Part shown: positions 45,549 to 54,934 of the stretch, in pieces
How the letters are laid out: each line of letters begins with the position of its first letter
Position numbering within the stretch: the stretch's first letter is position 1
NCBI GenBank assembly: GCA_018384745.1
Contig: JAHAYH010000137.1
Coordinates: forward strand, 1 to 64,000
DNA: 64,000 nt
DNA from: Caryophanon sp.
Lineage (GTDB): Bacteria > Bacillota > Bacilli > Bacillales_A > Planococcaceae
Direction of reading: 5' to 3'
The notes under the pieces: model-generated
The model's input: only the letters and a program-made list of their open reading frames with translations
The model's database searches: none
What the model was told of the DNA's origin: nothing
Translations under genes and position numbers: made by a program

Positions 45549-47126
45549 ATGGATCGAAATGAGCTATTAGCACCAACGATTTACAACATTGTAGAAGAAA
45601 TTGAGCGCTATGCAAATGTGTCACATGATGCGTTAATCGTACATAACGAAGATGACACAATTGAGCGTATTTCATACAAAGTGTTAATTGAGCGTGCCAA
45701 TCGCGTGGCGAACGTGTTCCAAAAGGATGGGTTACAAAAAGGGGATGTAGCACTCATTATGGTTCCTCGTTCAGTAGAGGCGTACGTTGTTTATATCGCA
45801 GCATTAAAAGCAGGATTAGCAATCATTCCAAGTTCTGAAATGCTACGTGCAAAGGATATCGACTACCGCATCGTCCATGCAGATGCAAAATTAATCATTG
45901 CCGATGAAGCGTACATTAGCGAATTTGAAGAAGCGCAACATATTGGCGGGGTGAAACAATATGTAATCGGTGAAGCAAAGGAGCCGTGGCGTCCAATTCG
46001 TAAGCTTGTAGAAGATCAACCAACAACGTTTGACATGGTGAAAACGGAAAGCACAGATGTTGCGTTTATCGCGTATACAAGCGGTACGACAGGGAACCCA
46101 AAAGCAGCGGTACATCCACATTCATGGGGCTATGCACATTTACGTACAGCCGCGCCTCAATGGTTAGGCATTCAAGAAGGTGACGTCGTATGGGCAACAG
46201 CAGCACCAGGGTGGCAAAAATGGATTTGGAGCCCGTTCCTAGCATCACTTGGTAGCGGTGCAACAGCATTCGTTCATAAAGGTCGTTTCTCACCAGAAGA
46301 CTTCCTACACATTTTAGAGGAGTACAAAGTGAATGTATTATGCTGTACGCCGACAGAATATCGTTTAATGGCAAAAGTAGATGGCTTAGATCGTTACGAT
46401 TTATCAAACTTACGTCAAGCGGTATCAGCAGGTGAACCATTAAATCGTGAAGTGATTGAAGTGTTCTTAAAGCACTTTAATTTACAAGTGCGCGACGGCT
46501 ACGGTCAAACAGAAAATACGTTGCTTGTTGGGACAATGGTTGGCATGGAGCCACGCCCAGGATCGATGGGGAAACCGACACCAGGCAACTATGTAGAGGT
46601 CATCAATGAAGATGGCGAACCAGTAGCACCAGGTGAAGTAGGCGATATCGCGGTGCATAAATCGACACCAGCGTTATACAAAGGCTACTTAAAAGACCCA
46701 GAGCGTACGAGCATGCAGTTCCGTGGTGAGTGGTACATTACAGGTGACCGCGCAACAAAAGATGAAGACGGCTACTTCTGGTTTGAAGGACGCGGCGATG
46801 ATATTATCATTTCATCTGGTTACACGATTGGACCATTTGAGGTAGAGGATGCGTTAACGAAGCACCCAGCGGTAAAAGAATGTGCTGTTGTTGCGAGTCC
46901 AGATGAAATTCGAGGCCATATTGTAAAAGCGTTTATCGTTTTACGTGACCCAGAGCAAGCGGGTGAGGCGTTAATTAAAGAATTACAACAGCACGTAAAA
47001 GATGTAACAGCACCATACAAATACCCACGAGCGGTACAATTTATTGACGAGCTACCAAAAACGACGTCAGGCAAAATTCGTCGCGTCGAGTTGCGTCAAC
47101 AAGAGTTTAAAAAAGTGCAAGCGTAA
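45549..47126 (+). CDS. mbcS: Medium/branched-chain acyl-CoA synthetase (MbcS/YtcI type)
   Basis: A 525-residue AMP-forming ligase of the ANL superfamily that turns short, medium or branched carboxylic acids into acyl-CoA. The P-loop-like FIAYTSGTTGNPKAAVHPH, DGYGQTENTLLVG, YITGDRATKDEDGYFWFEGRGDD and the terminal catalytic Lys in PKTTSGKIRRVELR are present. Location beside thiI equals B. subtilis ytcI. The ACS-type acetyl-CoA synthetase marks are weaker, so acetate is not the likely main substrate. GGGGGA precedes the ATG. Confidence 0.88.
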   Translation: MDRNELLAPTIYNIVEEIERYANVSHDALIVHNEDDTIERISYKVLIERANRVANVFQKDGLQKGDVALIMVPRSVEAYVVYIAALKAGLAIIPSSEMLRAKDIDYRIVHADAKLIIADEAYISEFEEAQHIGGVKQYVIGEAKEPWRPIRKLVEDQPTTFDMVKTESTDVAFIAYTSGTTGNPKAAVHPHSWGYAHLRTAAPQWLGIQEGDVVWATAAPGWQKWIWSPFLASLGSGATAFVHKGRFSPEDFLHILEEYKVNVLCCTPTEYRLMAKVDGLDRYDLSNLRQAVSAGEPLNREVIEVFLKHFNLQVRDGYGQTENTLLVGTMVGMEPRPGSMGKPTPGNYVEVINEDGEPVAPGEVGDIAVHKSTPALYKGYLKDPERTSMQFRGEWYITGDRATKDEDGYFWFEGRGDDIIISSGYTIGPFEVEDALTKHPAVKECAVVASPDEIRGHIVKAFIVLRDPEQAGEALIKELQQHVKDVTAPYKYPRAVQFIDELPKTTSGKIRRVELRQQEFKKVQA

Positions 47127-47158
47127 GCGACGAATCAAAGCGAGCGCTTAGTCAGAAG

Positions 47159-47197
47159 ACGTTAGAGGAAAGGGATCTTTCTTCTAACGTTTTTTTA
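47159..47197 (+). terminator. Terminator after mbcS
   Basis: ACGTTAGA-GAAAG pairs with CTTTC-TCTAACGT, then seven T. Confidence 0.85.
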
Positions 47198-47320
47198 CAT
47201 GCACAATTCCCGAAAATATGGGTGCCAGACGATGTCATCTTCATGGATGATATCCCAAAAACGTCGGTTGGGAAATTTTTAAAAGCAGAGCTTCGTGAGC
47301 AGCTGCATAAACAGCTGTAG
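47198..47320 (+). pseudogene. C-terminal relic of a second AMP-forming acyl-CoA ligase
   Basis: The frame from 47198 to the TAG at 47318-47320 reads FPKIWVPDDVIFMDDIPKTS, then VGKFLKAELREQL, the last 35-40 residues of a long-chain acyl-CoA ligase, including the catalytic Lys motif PKTSVGKF. There is no start codon, no body of the gene and no frameshift within what remains. It is directly followed by its own terminator hairpin at 47330-47368. It is closer to long-chain FadD/LcfA tails than to the intact mbcS next door, so it looks like what was left after a deletion rather than a duplication of mbcS. Confidence 0.75.
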
Positions 47321-47329
47321 TGCGCGGTC

Positions 47330-47368
47330 AAAAAAGCACCTTCGTCTGATCAACGGAGGTGTTTTTTG
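47330..47368 (+). terminator. Terminator following the ligase relic
   Basis: AAAAAAGCACCT-CGT...ACG-AGGTGTTTTTT forms a strong hairpin with T-run. Confidence 0.85.
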
Positions 47369-47477
47369 TTGTGCGGTAAGGCAATAAGTTGATTACGTGA
47401 CAAATTCGGCGGAAATACGCCGCATCATGAAACTTTTTGTTACACTAGAACGTAGAAATGGCAAAAGGAGTGAAAAT

Positions 47478-48491
47478 ATGAATATTAAACGATGGCTAGC
47501 ATTAGTTGGTGCAGTAGTACTGCTCGCAATTTCAATCGGCATGAGCTCGTTAGTTAACATTGCCTCAACGGATTGGGGCGCGGTGTTTGATCCAGAAGAA
47601 CTGCTCGGCTCTTCGATGGCTACAAGTGAAGTGGTATTAGAAGATGGTGATGTAGATGAACGAATTGCGGTTGTGAAAATAAACGGCACGATTCAAGATG
47701 TAGGCAGTGGTTCATTATTATCAGCAGTGGAATACGATCATGAATTTACGTTAAATCAGCTGCAAGCAATTCAAGAAGACGACACGATCAAAGGTGTCGT
47801 ATTACAAGTAGATACACCAGGTGGCGGCGTGTATGAGTCACGTCAATTATACGATGCCATCATCGAACTACAAGAAGCACGTGATATTCCAATCTACGTA
47901 TCGATGGGTTCAATGGCAGCATCAGGTGGGTATTACATATCAGCACCTGCTGACAAAATCTTTGCGTATTCTGAAACGTGGACAGGCTCAATTGGTGTAA
48001 TTATGCAAGGGATTAACTACGGCCAATTAGCAGAAGATTACGGCATTGTATTTGAAACATTAAAATCAGGTCCATATAAAGACATTATGAGTGCTACACG
48101 TCCAATGACAGATGACGAGCGTGCAATTATGCAAACGCTTGTTGATGAAGCGTATAACGAGTTTGTCAACGTCATCGCAGCAGGTCGCGGCATGTCAGCT
48201 GAAGAAGTGCGTAAAGTAGGTGACGGTCGCATTTACACAGCGCAACAAGCAGTGAAAAACGGCTTAGTGGACGAAATTGGGGATGGCGAAGCAACGTTAC
48301 AAGCGTTACGTCAAGACTTTAAGTTAGAAAATGCACAAGTATTTGAATATGGGTATGCCGATACATCTTGGAGCTCATTAATGTCTGTCAAAGCAGCAGA
48401 GCTATTTGGTCCATCAGCAGAAGAACGCGTATTAAACAAATTATTATCAGATTATGAAGCGCCACGTGCGATGTACTTATATGGTGAATAA
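47478..48491 (+). CDS. sppA: Signal peptide peptidase SppA
   Basis: A 337-residue membrane protease of the S49 family that degrades cleaved signal peptides. An N-terminal transmembrane helix (WLALVGAVVLLAISIGMSSLV) is followed by a catalytic domain with Ser149 in SMAASGGYYIS and Lys201 in SGPYKDIM, matching Ser147/Lys199 of the B. subtilis enzyme by count. AAAGGAG is eight bases before the ATG at 47478. It is co-transcribed with the RDD protein gene 14 bases downstream. Confidence 0.95.
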   Translation: MNIKRWLALVGAVVLLAISIGMSSLVNIASTDWGAVFDPEELLGSSMATSEVVLEDGDVDERIAVVKINGTIQDVGSGSLLSAVEYDHEFTLNQLQAIQEDDTIKGVVLQVDTPGGGVYESRQLYDAIIELQEARDIPIYVSMGSMAASGGYYISAPADKIFAYSETWTGSIGVIMQGINYGQLAEDYGIVFETLKSGPYKDIMSATRPMTDDERAIMQTLVDEAYNEFVNVIAAGRGMSAEEVRKVGDGRIYTAQQAVKNGLVDEIGDGEATLQALRQDFKLENAQVFEYGYADTSWSSLMSVKAAELFGPSAEERVLNKLLSDYEAPRAMYLYGE

Positions 48492-48505
48492 GGAGGCGAA
48501 TGAGC

Positions 48506-49081
48506 ATGTCTGAATTCAATAATGAACAGCAAGCGCCACAGTTTCCAGAAACGCCTGAAGACGTATTATTAGCATCGCGTCGCCGCACGAAGGAAATGGT
48601 GATGGAAGTAAAAACAGCAGGCTTTTGGATGCGTTTATGGGCTTATCTTATTGATTTACTCGTAATTGGTGCCATTACGTCAATCGTTGTGAAGCCCGTA
48701 TTTTATTTACTCGATGTTACGCGTGAAGAATACATTTGGTATGCGCCGTATACAATCGCATCGGCTATCGTGTTTTACGGTTATTTCGTGCTGATGACGA
48801 AGCTTGTTGGGCAAACGGTCGGCAAAATGATTTTTGGACTGCGTGTCATTGCAGACAACGGCAAGCCATTAACGTGGGGGGCGGTATTATTCCGCGAATG
48901 GATTGGTCGCTTTATTTCGGTAAAAACAGTTGTGTTTTATTTATTAGTGGCGGTTGTGCCAAACAATAAAGGGTTACATGACTTAATCGCTGATACCGTT
49001 GTTGTACACGAAGATACATTTTTACGAAAAGAACGAGAAGAACCGCCCGTTTGGAAAAACGAAACGGTTGAAACGGTATAA
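48506..49081 (+). CDS. yteJ: RDD family membrane protein YteJ
   Basis: A 191-residue RDD-domain protein. After a 40-residue polar N-terminus come three or more transmembrane segments: FWMRLWAYLIDLLVIGAITSI (with the family's Arg and Asp), YTIASAIVFYGYFVLM and KTVVFYLLVAVVPNNKGLHD. B. subtilis yteJ lies after sppA in the same way and its product has been reported to inhibit SppA. ATG 48506 is nine bases from AGGAGG; the ATG at 48500 is too near. Confidence 0.9.
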   Translation: MSEFNNEQQAPQFPETPEDVLLASRRRTKEMVMEVKTAGFWMRLWAYLIDLLVIGAITSIVVKPVFYLLDVTREEYIWYAPYTIASAIVFYGYFVLMTKLVGQTVGKMIFGLRVIADNGKPLTWGAVLFREWIGRFISVKTVVFYLLVAVVPNNKGLHDLIADTVVVHEDTFLRKEREEPPVWKNETVETV

Positions 49082-49089
49082 ACAAATCG

Positions 49090-49122
49090 ATGCAGGAATA
49101 TGCCTTTTGCGTATTCCTGCAT
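49090..49122 (+). terminator. Hairpin after yteJ
   Basis: ATGCAGGAATA(T)GC pairs with GC(G)TATTCCTGCAT; the T-tail is poor (ATTTCATTT). Confidence 0.6.
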
Positions 49123-49159
49123 ATTTCATTTGAAATGTCCCAATTTCAGGTAGCTTTAG

Positions 49160-49189
49160 TTGCATAAAGCAGCCGCGTTTTAGTAAGAT
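49160..49189 (+). promoter_or_regulatory. tpx promoter
   Basis: TTGCAT, 18 bases, TAAGAT, about 35 bases before the tpx ATG. Confidence 0.55.
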
Positions 49190-49223
49190 AAATATAACCC
49201 AAATTTAGGAGGCGTAACAGTTC

Positions 49224-49727
49224 ATGGCAAACATTACATTCAAGAACAATCCTGTAACATTATTAGGTACTGAAGTAAAAGTGGGCGACAAAGCTCCAAA
49301 CTTCTCAGTATTAGCAAACGATTTATCACCAGTAACGTTAGAAGACACTGCTGGTAAAGTACGCTTAATCTCTGTTGTACCATCACTTGATACAGGTGTA
49401 TGTGATCAACAAACGCGTAAGTTTAACGAAGCAGCAGCAGAGTTAGGTGAAAACGTAGTCGTATTAACAGTATCTGTAGACTTACCATTCGCACAAAAGC
49501 GTTGGTGTGCAGCAGCAGGTATCGAAAACGTACAAACGGTTTCAGATCACCGCGACCTGTCATTCGGTAAAGCTTACGGCGTAGCAATTGAAGAATTACG
49601 CTTACTTGCACGTGCGATCTTCGTAGTAGATGGCGAAGGAAACGTTACATATGTAGAATACGTTTCAGAAGCAACAAACCACCCAGATTACGATGCAGCG
49701 ATTGCCGCTGTGAAGCAATTAGTATAA
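49224..49727 (+). CDS. tpx: Thiol peroxidase Tpx
   Basis: A 167-residue atypical 2-Cys peroxiredoxin that reduces peroxides with thioredoxin. The peroxidatic Cys60 is in [13 protein letters not shown] and the resolving Cys95 in KRWCAAAGI. The length and the [14 protein letters not shown] segment match the family. AGGAGG precedes the ATG by 8-10 bases. Own promoter and terminator. Confidence 0.96.
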   Translation: MANITFKNNPVTLLGTEVKVGDKAPNFSVLANDLSPVTLEDTAGKVRLISVVPSLDTGVCDQQTRKFNEAAAELGENVVVLTVSVDLPFAQKRWCAAAGIENVQTVSDHRDLSFGKAYGVAIEELRLLARAIFVVDGEGNVTYVEYVSEATNHPDYDAAIAAVKQLV

Positions 49728-49738
49728 GCAGTTGCACC

Positions 49739-49777
49739 AATTCACCATTTCAGCGAACGTTGAAATGGTGAATTTTC
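49739..49777 (+). terminator. Terminator after tpx
   Basis: AATTCACCATTTCA pairs perfectly with TGAAATGGTGAATT, then TT. Confidence 0.85.
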
Positions 49778-49859
49778 GTTTGTATGGCGCATTTTAATAG
49801 TGCAATTCATCGCACAGTTGCTATAATGAACAAATGCTAGTAATGAAAGGACGTTTCAC

Positions 49860-50783
49860 ATGGAAAATTTCGAGCAATTATTTTCGATTTTAAATACAGA
49901 AGCACAAAAAGAACAAGACGGCACATATTTAGAAGGCTTACTTGTCGCGCTTGAAAAATGGTTGGACGGGGAGCTTGACGTCAACGTAGACAAGCTTTCA
50001 AAAGAGGAGATTCGTAAAGCGATTCAAATTGCCATTTTAAAAGGAATGCGTGAAGGCACACAGCCGAATCATCAAATGACACCGGATACGTTTGGCTTCT
50101 TATTATCGTTTTTCGTTGAGCAAGCGTTTGAAGAACAGCTTGCAGCAGGTCAATCATTAAAAGTGACGGATTTAGCGATGGGGACAGGGAATTTACTGTA
50201 TGCGCTCATGAATGCGTTTGATGGGAAAATTGACGCAACAGGTGTAGAAGTTGACGAATTATTAATTCAATTAGCGGCTGCAACAGCGAATTTATTAGAG
50301 CAACCTGTGGAGCTGCATCACCAAGATGCGCTGACGGATTTACTCATCGACCCAGCGGATGCCATCGTATGTGATGTACCATACGGCTATTACCCGAACG
50401 AGGAAATCGCACTTGATTATGAACTATGTGCACCAGAAGGGATGAGCTTTGCGCATCATTTATTCATTGAGCAATCGGTGAACTATGTGAAAGAGGGCGG
50501 CTACTTATTTTTCCTAGTGCCAGCGACGTTATTTGAGTCGGATCAAGCACAGCAACTGCACAAATATTTAAAGAAACACGTATGGATTCAATCGGTTATT
50601 CAACTGCCGGAAAACTTATTCACCTCACGCGTGCATGAAAAAAGCATTTTAGTGCTGCAAAAGAAATCAGACGCACTGCGACCACCGAAGGAAGTATTGC
50701 TTGCGAAAGTACCGAATATGCAAAATAAAGAAGCATTGGCGATGTTCTTTGAAAAAGTCCGCATGTGGAAAGAAAATAAATAA
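49860..50783 (+). CDS. ytxK: YtxK-like N6-adenine-type methyltransferase
   Basis: A 307-residue SAM-dependent methyltransferase. Motif I DLAMGTGNLLYALM is near residue 103, and the NPPY-like catalytic motif is CDVPYGYYP. This is the layout of type I HsdM-like N6-adenine methylases, but no specificity subunit is nearby and the target is unknown. It is downstream of tpx, as in B. subtilis, where ackA follows; here ackA is missing and a universal stress gene takes the place. GAAAGGA ahead of the ATG. Confidence 0.88.
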   Translation: MENFEQLFSILNTEAQKEQDGTYLEGLLVALEKWLDGELDVNVDKLSKEEIRKAIQIAILKGMREGTQPNHQMTPDTFGFLLSFFVEQAFEEQLAAGQSLKVTDLAMGTGNLLYALMNAFDGKIDATGVEVDELLIQLAAATANLLEQPVELHHQDALTDLLIDPADAIVCDVPYGYYPNEEIALDYELCAPEGMSFAHHLFIEQSVNYVKEGGYLFFLVPATLFESDQAQQLHKYLKKHVWIQSVIQLPENLFTSRVHEKSILVLQKKSDALRPPKEVLLAKVPNMQNKEALAMFFEKVRMWKENK

Positions 50784-50785
50784 AC

Positions 50786-50824
50786 AAAAGCAAGTGAATG
50801 CCGCGGCACTCACTTGCTTTTTTG
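50786..50824. terminator. Bidirectional terminator between ytxK and usp
   Basis: AAAAGCAAGTGA-TGCC/GGCA-TCACTTGCTTTT with T-run on either strand. Confidence 0.88.
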
Positions 50825-50825
50825 C

Positions 50826-51272
50826 TTAGTTTTCTGGTGTACGTACGACTAATACGTCACATGGTGCAGAGCGAACGATGGCTTCTGATACAGAACCGAT
50901 TAAGAAACGCTCTACTGCGTTTAAACCTGTTGCACCACAAACGATTAAGTCTGCGTCTGTTAGTTTTGCTAACTCGCGCGTAATGATTGTTTTCGGTGAA
51001 CCGTGTTCGATGACAGCTTTTACAGCTGGTACGCCGTATTCTTCTGCTTCTTTTTTGTAGTCTGCTAACAGCTCTTCTGAATGCGCTTGTGCACGCTCAG
51101 CGATTGAGCGGTCGTACGCTTCGATTGCTGCGAAAGAACGTGTGTCGATCACGTTTACTAAGTGTAATGTTGCTTCGTGACGCTTCGCCATTTCTTTTGC
51201 CTTTTTAAATGCAAAGTTTGCTTCTTTTGAGCCGTCTACAGCGACAACAATATTATTATATGATAGTGCCAT
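50826..51272 (-). CDS. Universal stress protein (UspA family)
   Basis: A 148-residue Usp-fold protein. The N-terminal IVVAVDGSKEANFAFKKA and the ATP-binding GATGLNAVERFLIGSVSEAIVRSAPCDVLVVR (G-2x-G-9x-G-S/T type) indicate the ATP-binding group. Cytosolic; the specific stress is unknown. GGGGGT lies eight bases before the ATG. Upstream on the minus strand TTTCAT-16-TATACT is a likely promoter, with a CGCTTTCA half-cre close by. Confidence 0.9.
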   Translation of the reverse strand: MALSYNNIVVAVDGSKEANFAFKKAKEMAKRHEATLHLVNVIDTRSFAAIEAYDRSIAERAQAHSEELLADYKKEAEEYGVPAVKAVIEHGSPKTIITRELAKLTDADLIVCGATGLNAVERFLIGSVSEAIVRSAPCDVLVVRTPEN

Positions 51273-51509
51273 TTACAACTACCCCCTTCGTTATGTATAC
51301 ACTTAGTATAACAAAATTGGCTATAAATGAAAGCGTTGTTTTGTGAAATTTTCGTGTTATTTGTACATTGTGTTGTTAAATTGTTTGAAAATGCGTTGAT
51401 TTCATTGTTAGGTGTAAAATTCAGATAATAAAAATATGATATGTGTGTTATAAATATCGCGTCTGTATGTTGATGCGATAAGTTTACACAATTTCGGTAG
51501 TGAAAATGA

Positions 51510-51546
51510 AAAAGACAACTGACAAATTGATGTCAGCTGTCTTTTT
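51510..51546 (-). terminator. Terminator of the M24 peptidase gene
   Basis: AAAAAGACA-CTGACA...TGTCAG-TGTCTTTTT; the minus-strand T-run serves the gene ending at 51555. The 51273-51509 stretch is AT-rich and holds no gene. Confidence 0.8.
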
Positions 51547-51554
51547 GGCCATCG

Positions 51555-52643
51555 TTATTTTACGATGATTAGCTCTTTTGGATAGCTCGTTAACACTTCA
51601 ACGCCTGTATCAGTCACAACGACATCGTCTTCAATACGCACACCTGTAACGTCTGCTTTATATACGCCAGGTTCAATTGTGAAGACCGTACCTGCTTGTA
51701 ATCCATAATCATTTGAGCCGTTGATCGACGGGAATTCATGCACTGAAATACCAAGACCATGACCAAGGCGGTGTGTGAAATAGTCACCGTAGCCCGCTTC
51801 TGTAATGACGTCGCGTGCAATTTTATCTAAATCCATCGCGCGGACACCTGGCTTGACGGCAGCAATCGCTGCTTCATTTGCGCCAAGCACCGCGTTGTAA
51901 ATATGTTTTTGTGCATCGGATACGTCGCCAAACGCAACCGTACGTGTAATATCTGAACAGTAGCCTTCGTAAATGACACCTAAATCAAATAAAATCATGT
52001 CGCCGCGCTGAATTTTGCGGTCGCCTGGTACGCCGTGTGGAGAGGCTGATTTTTCGCCTGCAAGCACCATCGTATCGAAGCTCATCGCATAGCCTTTTGC
52101 TTTAATGGCCGATTCAATGATGTTTAAAATCTCCATTTCCGTACGACCTTCTTCGATCGCATTGACACCTACTTCAATCGCATAGTCTGCAAGTTTTGCA
52201 GCTTCGCGCATTTTTTGAAGCTCTTCCTCGTCTTTGCGTACGCGCATCGCATTAATGTGAGCATCAAATGCTACAAATGTCGCGTCAAAGCGCGCTTGTA
52301 GTGCTTCATAGCGCGAAACGGTTACGTGATCTTTTTCAATCGCCAATGTTTGGAGATCAATGCCGCGCGTTGCACACGCTGCTTGTAATACATCCCATGC
52401 ATTTTGTGTATCTTCATGACCGACTGCTTCAAAGCCCCAGCCAGCTGCGATCGCATCGGGTACTTCCATTTTCGGACAAATTAAAAATGGTTCAGCCTCT
52501 TGAAATACCATAACCCCTAATAAGCGCTCATGTGGGTCGCTTAAAAAGCCAGATACGTAAAAGACGTTATCCGGTGTTGTAATGAATGCAGCATCGATGT
52601 GTGCATCGCGTAAATGTTGTTGAATACGTTGTAGTTTATTCAT
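51555..52643 (-). CDS. M24 family Xaa-Pro peptidase
   Basis: A 362-residue pita-bread metallopeptidase of the Xaa-Pro dipeptidase/aminopeptidase P group. The creatinase-like N-domain covers 1-125. The metal ligands are in MILFDLGVIYEGYCSDITRT (two Asp), HRLGHGLGISVHE (His), TIEPGVY (Glu) and GVRIEDDVVVT (Glu). It should cleave peptides with Pro in second place in the cytosol. Resembles YkvY/PepQ types; dipeptidase versus aminopeptidase is not decided. GGAGG precedes the ATG. Confidence 0.92.
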   Translation of the reverse strand: MNKLQRIQQHLRDAHIDAAFITTPDNVFYVSGFLSDPHERLLGVMVFQEAEPFLICPKMEVPDAIAAGWGFEAVGHEDTQNAWDVLQAACATRGIDLQTLAIEKDHVTVSRYEALQARFDATFVAFDAHINAMRVRKDEEELQKMREAAKLADYAIEVGVNAIEEGRTEMEILNIIESAIKAKGYAMSFDTMVLAGEKSASPHGVPGDRKIQRGDMILFDLGVIYEGYCSDITRTVAFGDVSDAQKHIYNAVLGANEAAIAAVKPGVRAMDLDKIARDVITEAGYGDYFTHRLGHGLGISVHEFPSINGSNDYGLQAGTVFTIEPGVYKADVTGVRIEDDVVVTDTGVEVLTSYPKELIIVK

Positions 52644-52791
52644 ATATAAGCCTCCAGAAATTAAAACTCACTGTCTATATTACGCCTATTTTTGGAGGAT
52701 GTACAAAAAAACACAAAAAAATGAAGGGAAAACAATAAAAATCTCGAAATATACAAGAGGGAACGATTTCACTTAAAGGAGGAATTATGCG

Positions 52792-53475
52792 ATGGAGATT
52801 ACATACCATGGACATTCAGTTGTAAAGGTGAACATTGAAGGGAAGACGATTTTAATTGATCCATTTTTAACGGGCAATAGCTTAACGGATTTATCAGCAG
52901 ACACAGAGCAAGCGGATGTTATTTTATTGACGCACGGACATAACGACCATGTAGGTGATACGGTTGCGCTTGCCGCAAAGAATGATGCACAAGTCGTTGC
53001 ACCTGTAGAAGCAGCGGATTATTTAAGCACACAAGGCGTGAAAAATACAGTGCCACTCGGTTTAGGGGGAACGTATGATTTTGGCTTTGCGAAAGTAAAG
53101 TTTGTGCAAGCATTCCACAGCTCATCGTATACAGATGCAGACGGTGTTGTACATTACATGGGCGTTGCAGGAGGGCTTTTATTATTTGCAGAAGGCTTAA
53201 CGATTTACCATGCGGGTGACACGGCGCTGTTTGGCGATATGGAATTAATCGGGCGTCGCCATCCGATCGATGTCGCATTTTTGCCAATTGGCGGTCATTT
53301 TACGATGGACCCAATCGATGCTGCACATGCTGTATCACTCATTAAGCCTAAAATTGTTGTACCAGTTCATTACGATACATTCCCGCCGATTAAAGTCGAT
53401 GTCAATGACTTCGTAGAGCTTGTAAAAGACGCAAAAGTTCAAGTGTTGCAAGCAGGTGGACAAGTGGAGCTATAA
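52792..53475 (+). CDS. ytkL: UPF0173 metal-dependent hydrolase YtkL
   Basis: A 227-residue metallo-beta-lactamase-fold protein of the UPF0173 family. The zinc motif is LTHGHNDHVGD near residue 46, with further His/Asp in the YHAGDTALFGDM segment and VPVHYDTFPPI at the C-terminus. The substrate is unknown. The ATG at 52792 is nine bases after AAAGGAGG; a nearer ATG at 52787 is out of frame. The position near ytoI is as in B. subtilis. Confidence 0.93.
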   Translation: MEITYHGHSVVKVNIEGKTILIDPFLTGNSLTDLSADTEQADVILLTHGHNDHVGDTVALAAKNDAQVVAPVEAADYLSTQGVKNTVPLGLGGTYDFGFAKVKFVQAFHSSSYTDADGVVHYMGVAGGLLLFAEGLTIYHAGDTALFGDMELIGRRHPIDVAFLPIGGHFTMDPIDAAHAVSLIKPKIVVPVHYDTFPPIKVDVNDFVELVKDAKVQVLQAGGQVEL

Positions 53476-53586
53476 CGGGTAAGCAGTCGTGAAACAGTTG
53501 TAGATCTTCGCCATGTTTCTATATTTTGTGTAAAAGTTATGATACACTACAAAATAGGACAGTACATGGGAAGATAGGTGATACAA

Positions 53587-54894
53587 TTGTCTACAAAACA
53601 CGAGAAAATTTTACAGTACATTGAATCGTTACCGGTAGGGACGAAAATTTCAGTGCGTCAAATTGCAAAGGAAATGCAAGTGAGTGAAGGGACAGCATAT
53701 CGCGCCATTAAAGAAGCGGAAAATAGCCGCTTAGTGAGCTCGATCGAACGTGTCGGCACAATTCGTATTGAAAAGAAGAAAAAAGAAAATATCGAGCGTT
53801 TAACGTTTGCTGAAATCGTCAACATTGTCGATGGACAAGTGCTCGGCGGTCGAGATGGCTTACACAAAACGTTAACGAAGTTTGTCATTGGAGCGATGCA
53901 GCTAGATGATATGATGCGTTATACAGATGCAGGGAGCTTATTAATTGTCGGAAACCGTGTAAAAGCACACCAACTAGCATTAACAGCAGGTGCAGCTATT
54001 TTAGTCACAGGCGGCTTTGAAACGACAGACGAAAACAAGCGCCTTGCAGATGAATTACAGCTACCGATTATTTCAACGAGCTATGATACATTTACGGTAG
54101 CGACAATGATTAATCGTGCCATTTACGATCAGCTCATTAAAAAGGATATTTTACTTATTGAAGATATTTATGTGCCGCTTGAGGAAACGTCGATTTTACG
54201 CGTCGATGAAACGGTGCAGCACTTCCATGAACAAAACGAAGCGACAACGCACGGTGCATATCCAGTCGTAACGAAAAACAACAAGCTTGTCGGCATGGTG
54301 ACAGTGAAGGACGTAATTGGGAAAGCCAGCACAGAATCACTGGATAAAGTAATGACGAAAAACCCGATCGCAGGCTCGATGAAAACATCGGTCGCAGCAG
54401 CAGGACACCGCATGATTTGGGAAGGTATTGATTTACTACCAGTTGTCGATGAAGATAATACGTTAAAAGGTGTTATTTCACGTCAGGACGTTTTAAAGGC
54501 GTTACAACTTGCGCAGCGTCAGCCACATAACGGTGAAACGATTGATGACATCGTGAAAAATGAAATGAAAGTGCTTGGTGAGGACGATATTTTCGTTGAG
54601 TTTAAAGTAACGCCGCAAATGACGAACCAATACGGTGCCATTTCATACGGTGCGTTTACAACGTTATTAGCAGAGGCGGGTGCGTTTGCGTTAAAGCGTC
54701 ATAAGCGCGGCGATGCGGTAGCGGAAAACTTAACGATTTATTTCATTAAGCCAGTTCAAATGGAAAGTAAACTAACGGTGAAGCCGGTTATTTTAGACAT
54801 GTCACGTAAGTTTGTGAAAATGGACTTTGAAGTGTACAATAACCAAACGCTTGTTGGGAAAGCGATGATGACCTTCCAATTACTTGAACGTTAA
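53587..54894 (+). CDS. ytoI: YtoI, HTH-DRTGG-CBS-hotdog regulator
   Basis: A 435-residue protein. An N-terminal winged helix (KISVRQIAKEMQVSEGTAYRAI), a DRTGG domain about 70-190, a CBS pair about 195-310, and a C-terminal hotdog/thioesterase-like domain (GAISYGAFTTLLAEAGAFALKRHK) follow in order, the layout of YtoI. Probably a nucleotide-sensing DNA-binding regulator; the target is unknown. I take TTG 53587 (MSTKHEKILQYIESLP), which fits the family start and lies six bases from AGGTGA; GTG 53578 is the alternative. Confidence 0.92.
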   Translation: MSTKHEKILQYIESLPVGTKISVRQIAKEMQVSEGTAYRAIKEAENSRLVSSIERVGTIRIEKKKKENIERLTFAEIVNIVDGQVLGGRDGLHKTLTKFVIGAMQLDDMMRYTDAGSLLIVGNRVKAHQLALTAGAAILVTGGFETTDENKRLADELQLPIISTSYDTFTVATMINRAIYDQLIKKDILLIEDIYVPLEETSILRVDETVQHFHEQNEATTHGAYPVVTKNNKLVGMVTVKDVIGKASTESLDKVMTKNPIAGSMKTSVAAAGHRMIWEGIDLLPVVDEDNTLKGVISRQDVLKALQLAQRQPHNGETIDDIVKNEMKVLGEDDIFVEFKVTPQMTNQYGAISYGAFTTLLAEAGAFALKRHKRGDAVAENLTIYFIKPVQMESKLTVKPVILDMSRKFVKMDFEVYNNQTLVGKAMMTFQLLER

Positions 54895-54897
54895 AAA

Positions 54898-54933
54898 ACA
54901 ACTGTCCGTCGCATGTTGCGCGGACAGTTGTTC
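54898..54933. terminator. Bidirectional terminator between ytoI and ytpI
   Basis: AACAACTGTCCG pairs with CGGACAGTTGTT, with A/T tracts on either side. Confidence 0.85.
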
Positions 54934-54934
54934 T

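Noticed and set aside
51325..51340. TGAAAGCGTTGTTT as a cre site before usp
   Set aside because: Only one half matches well; the other half lacks the final CA. Kept only as a remark in the usp entry.
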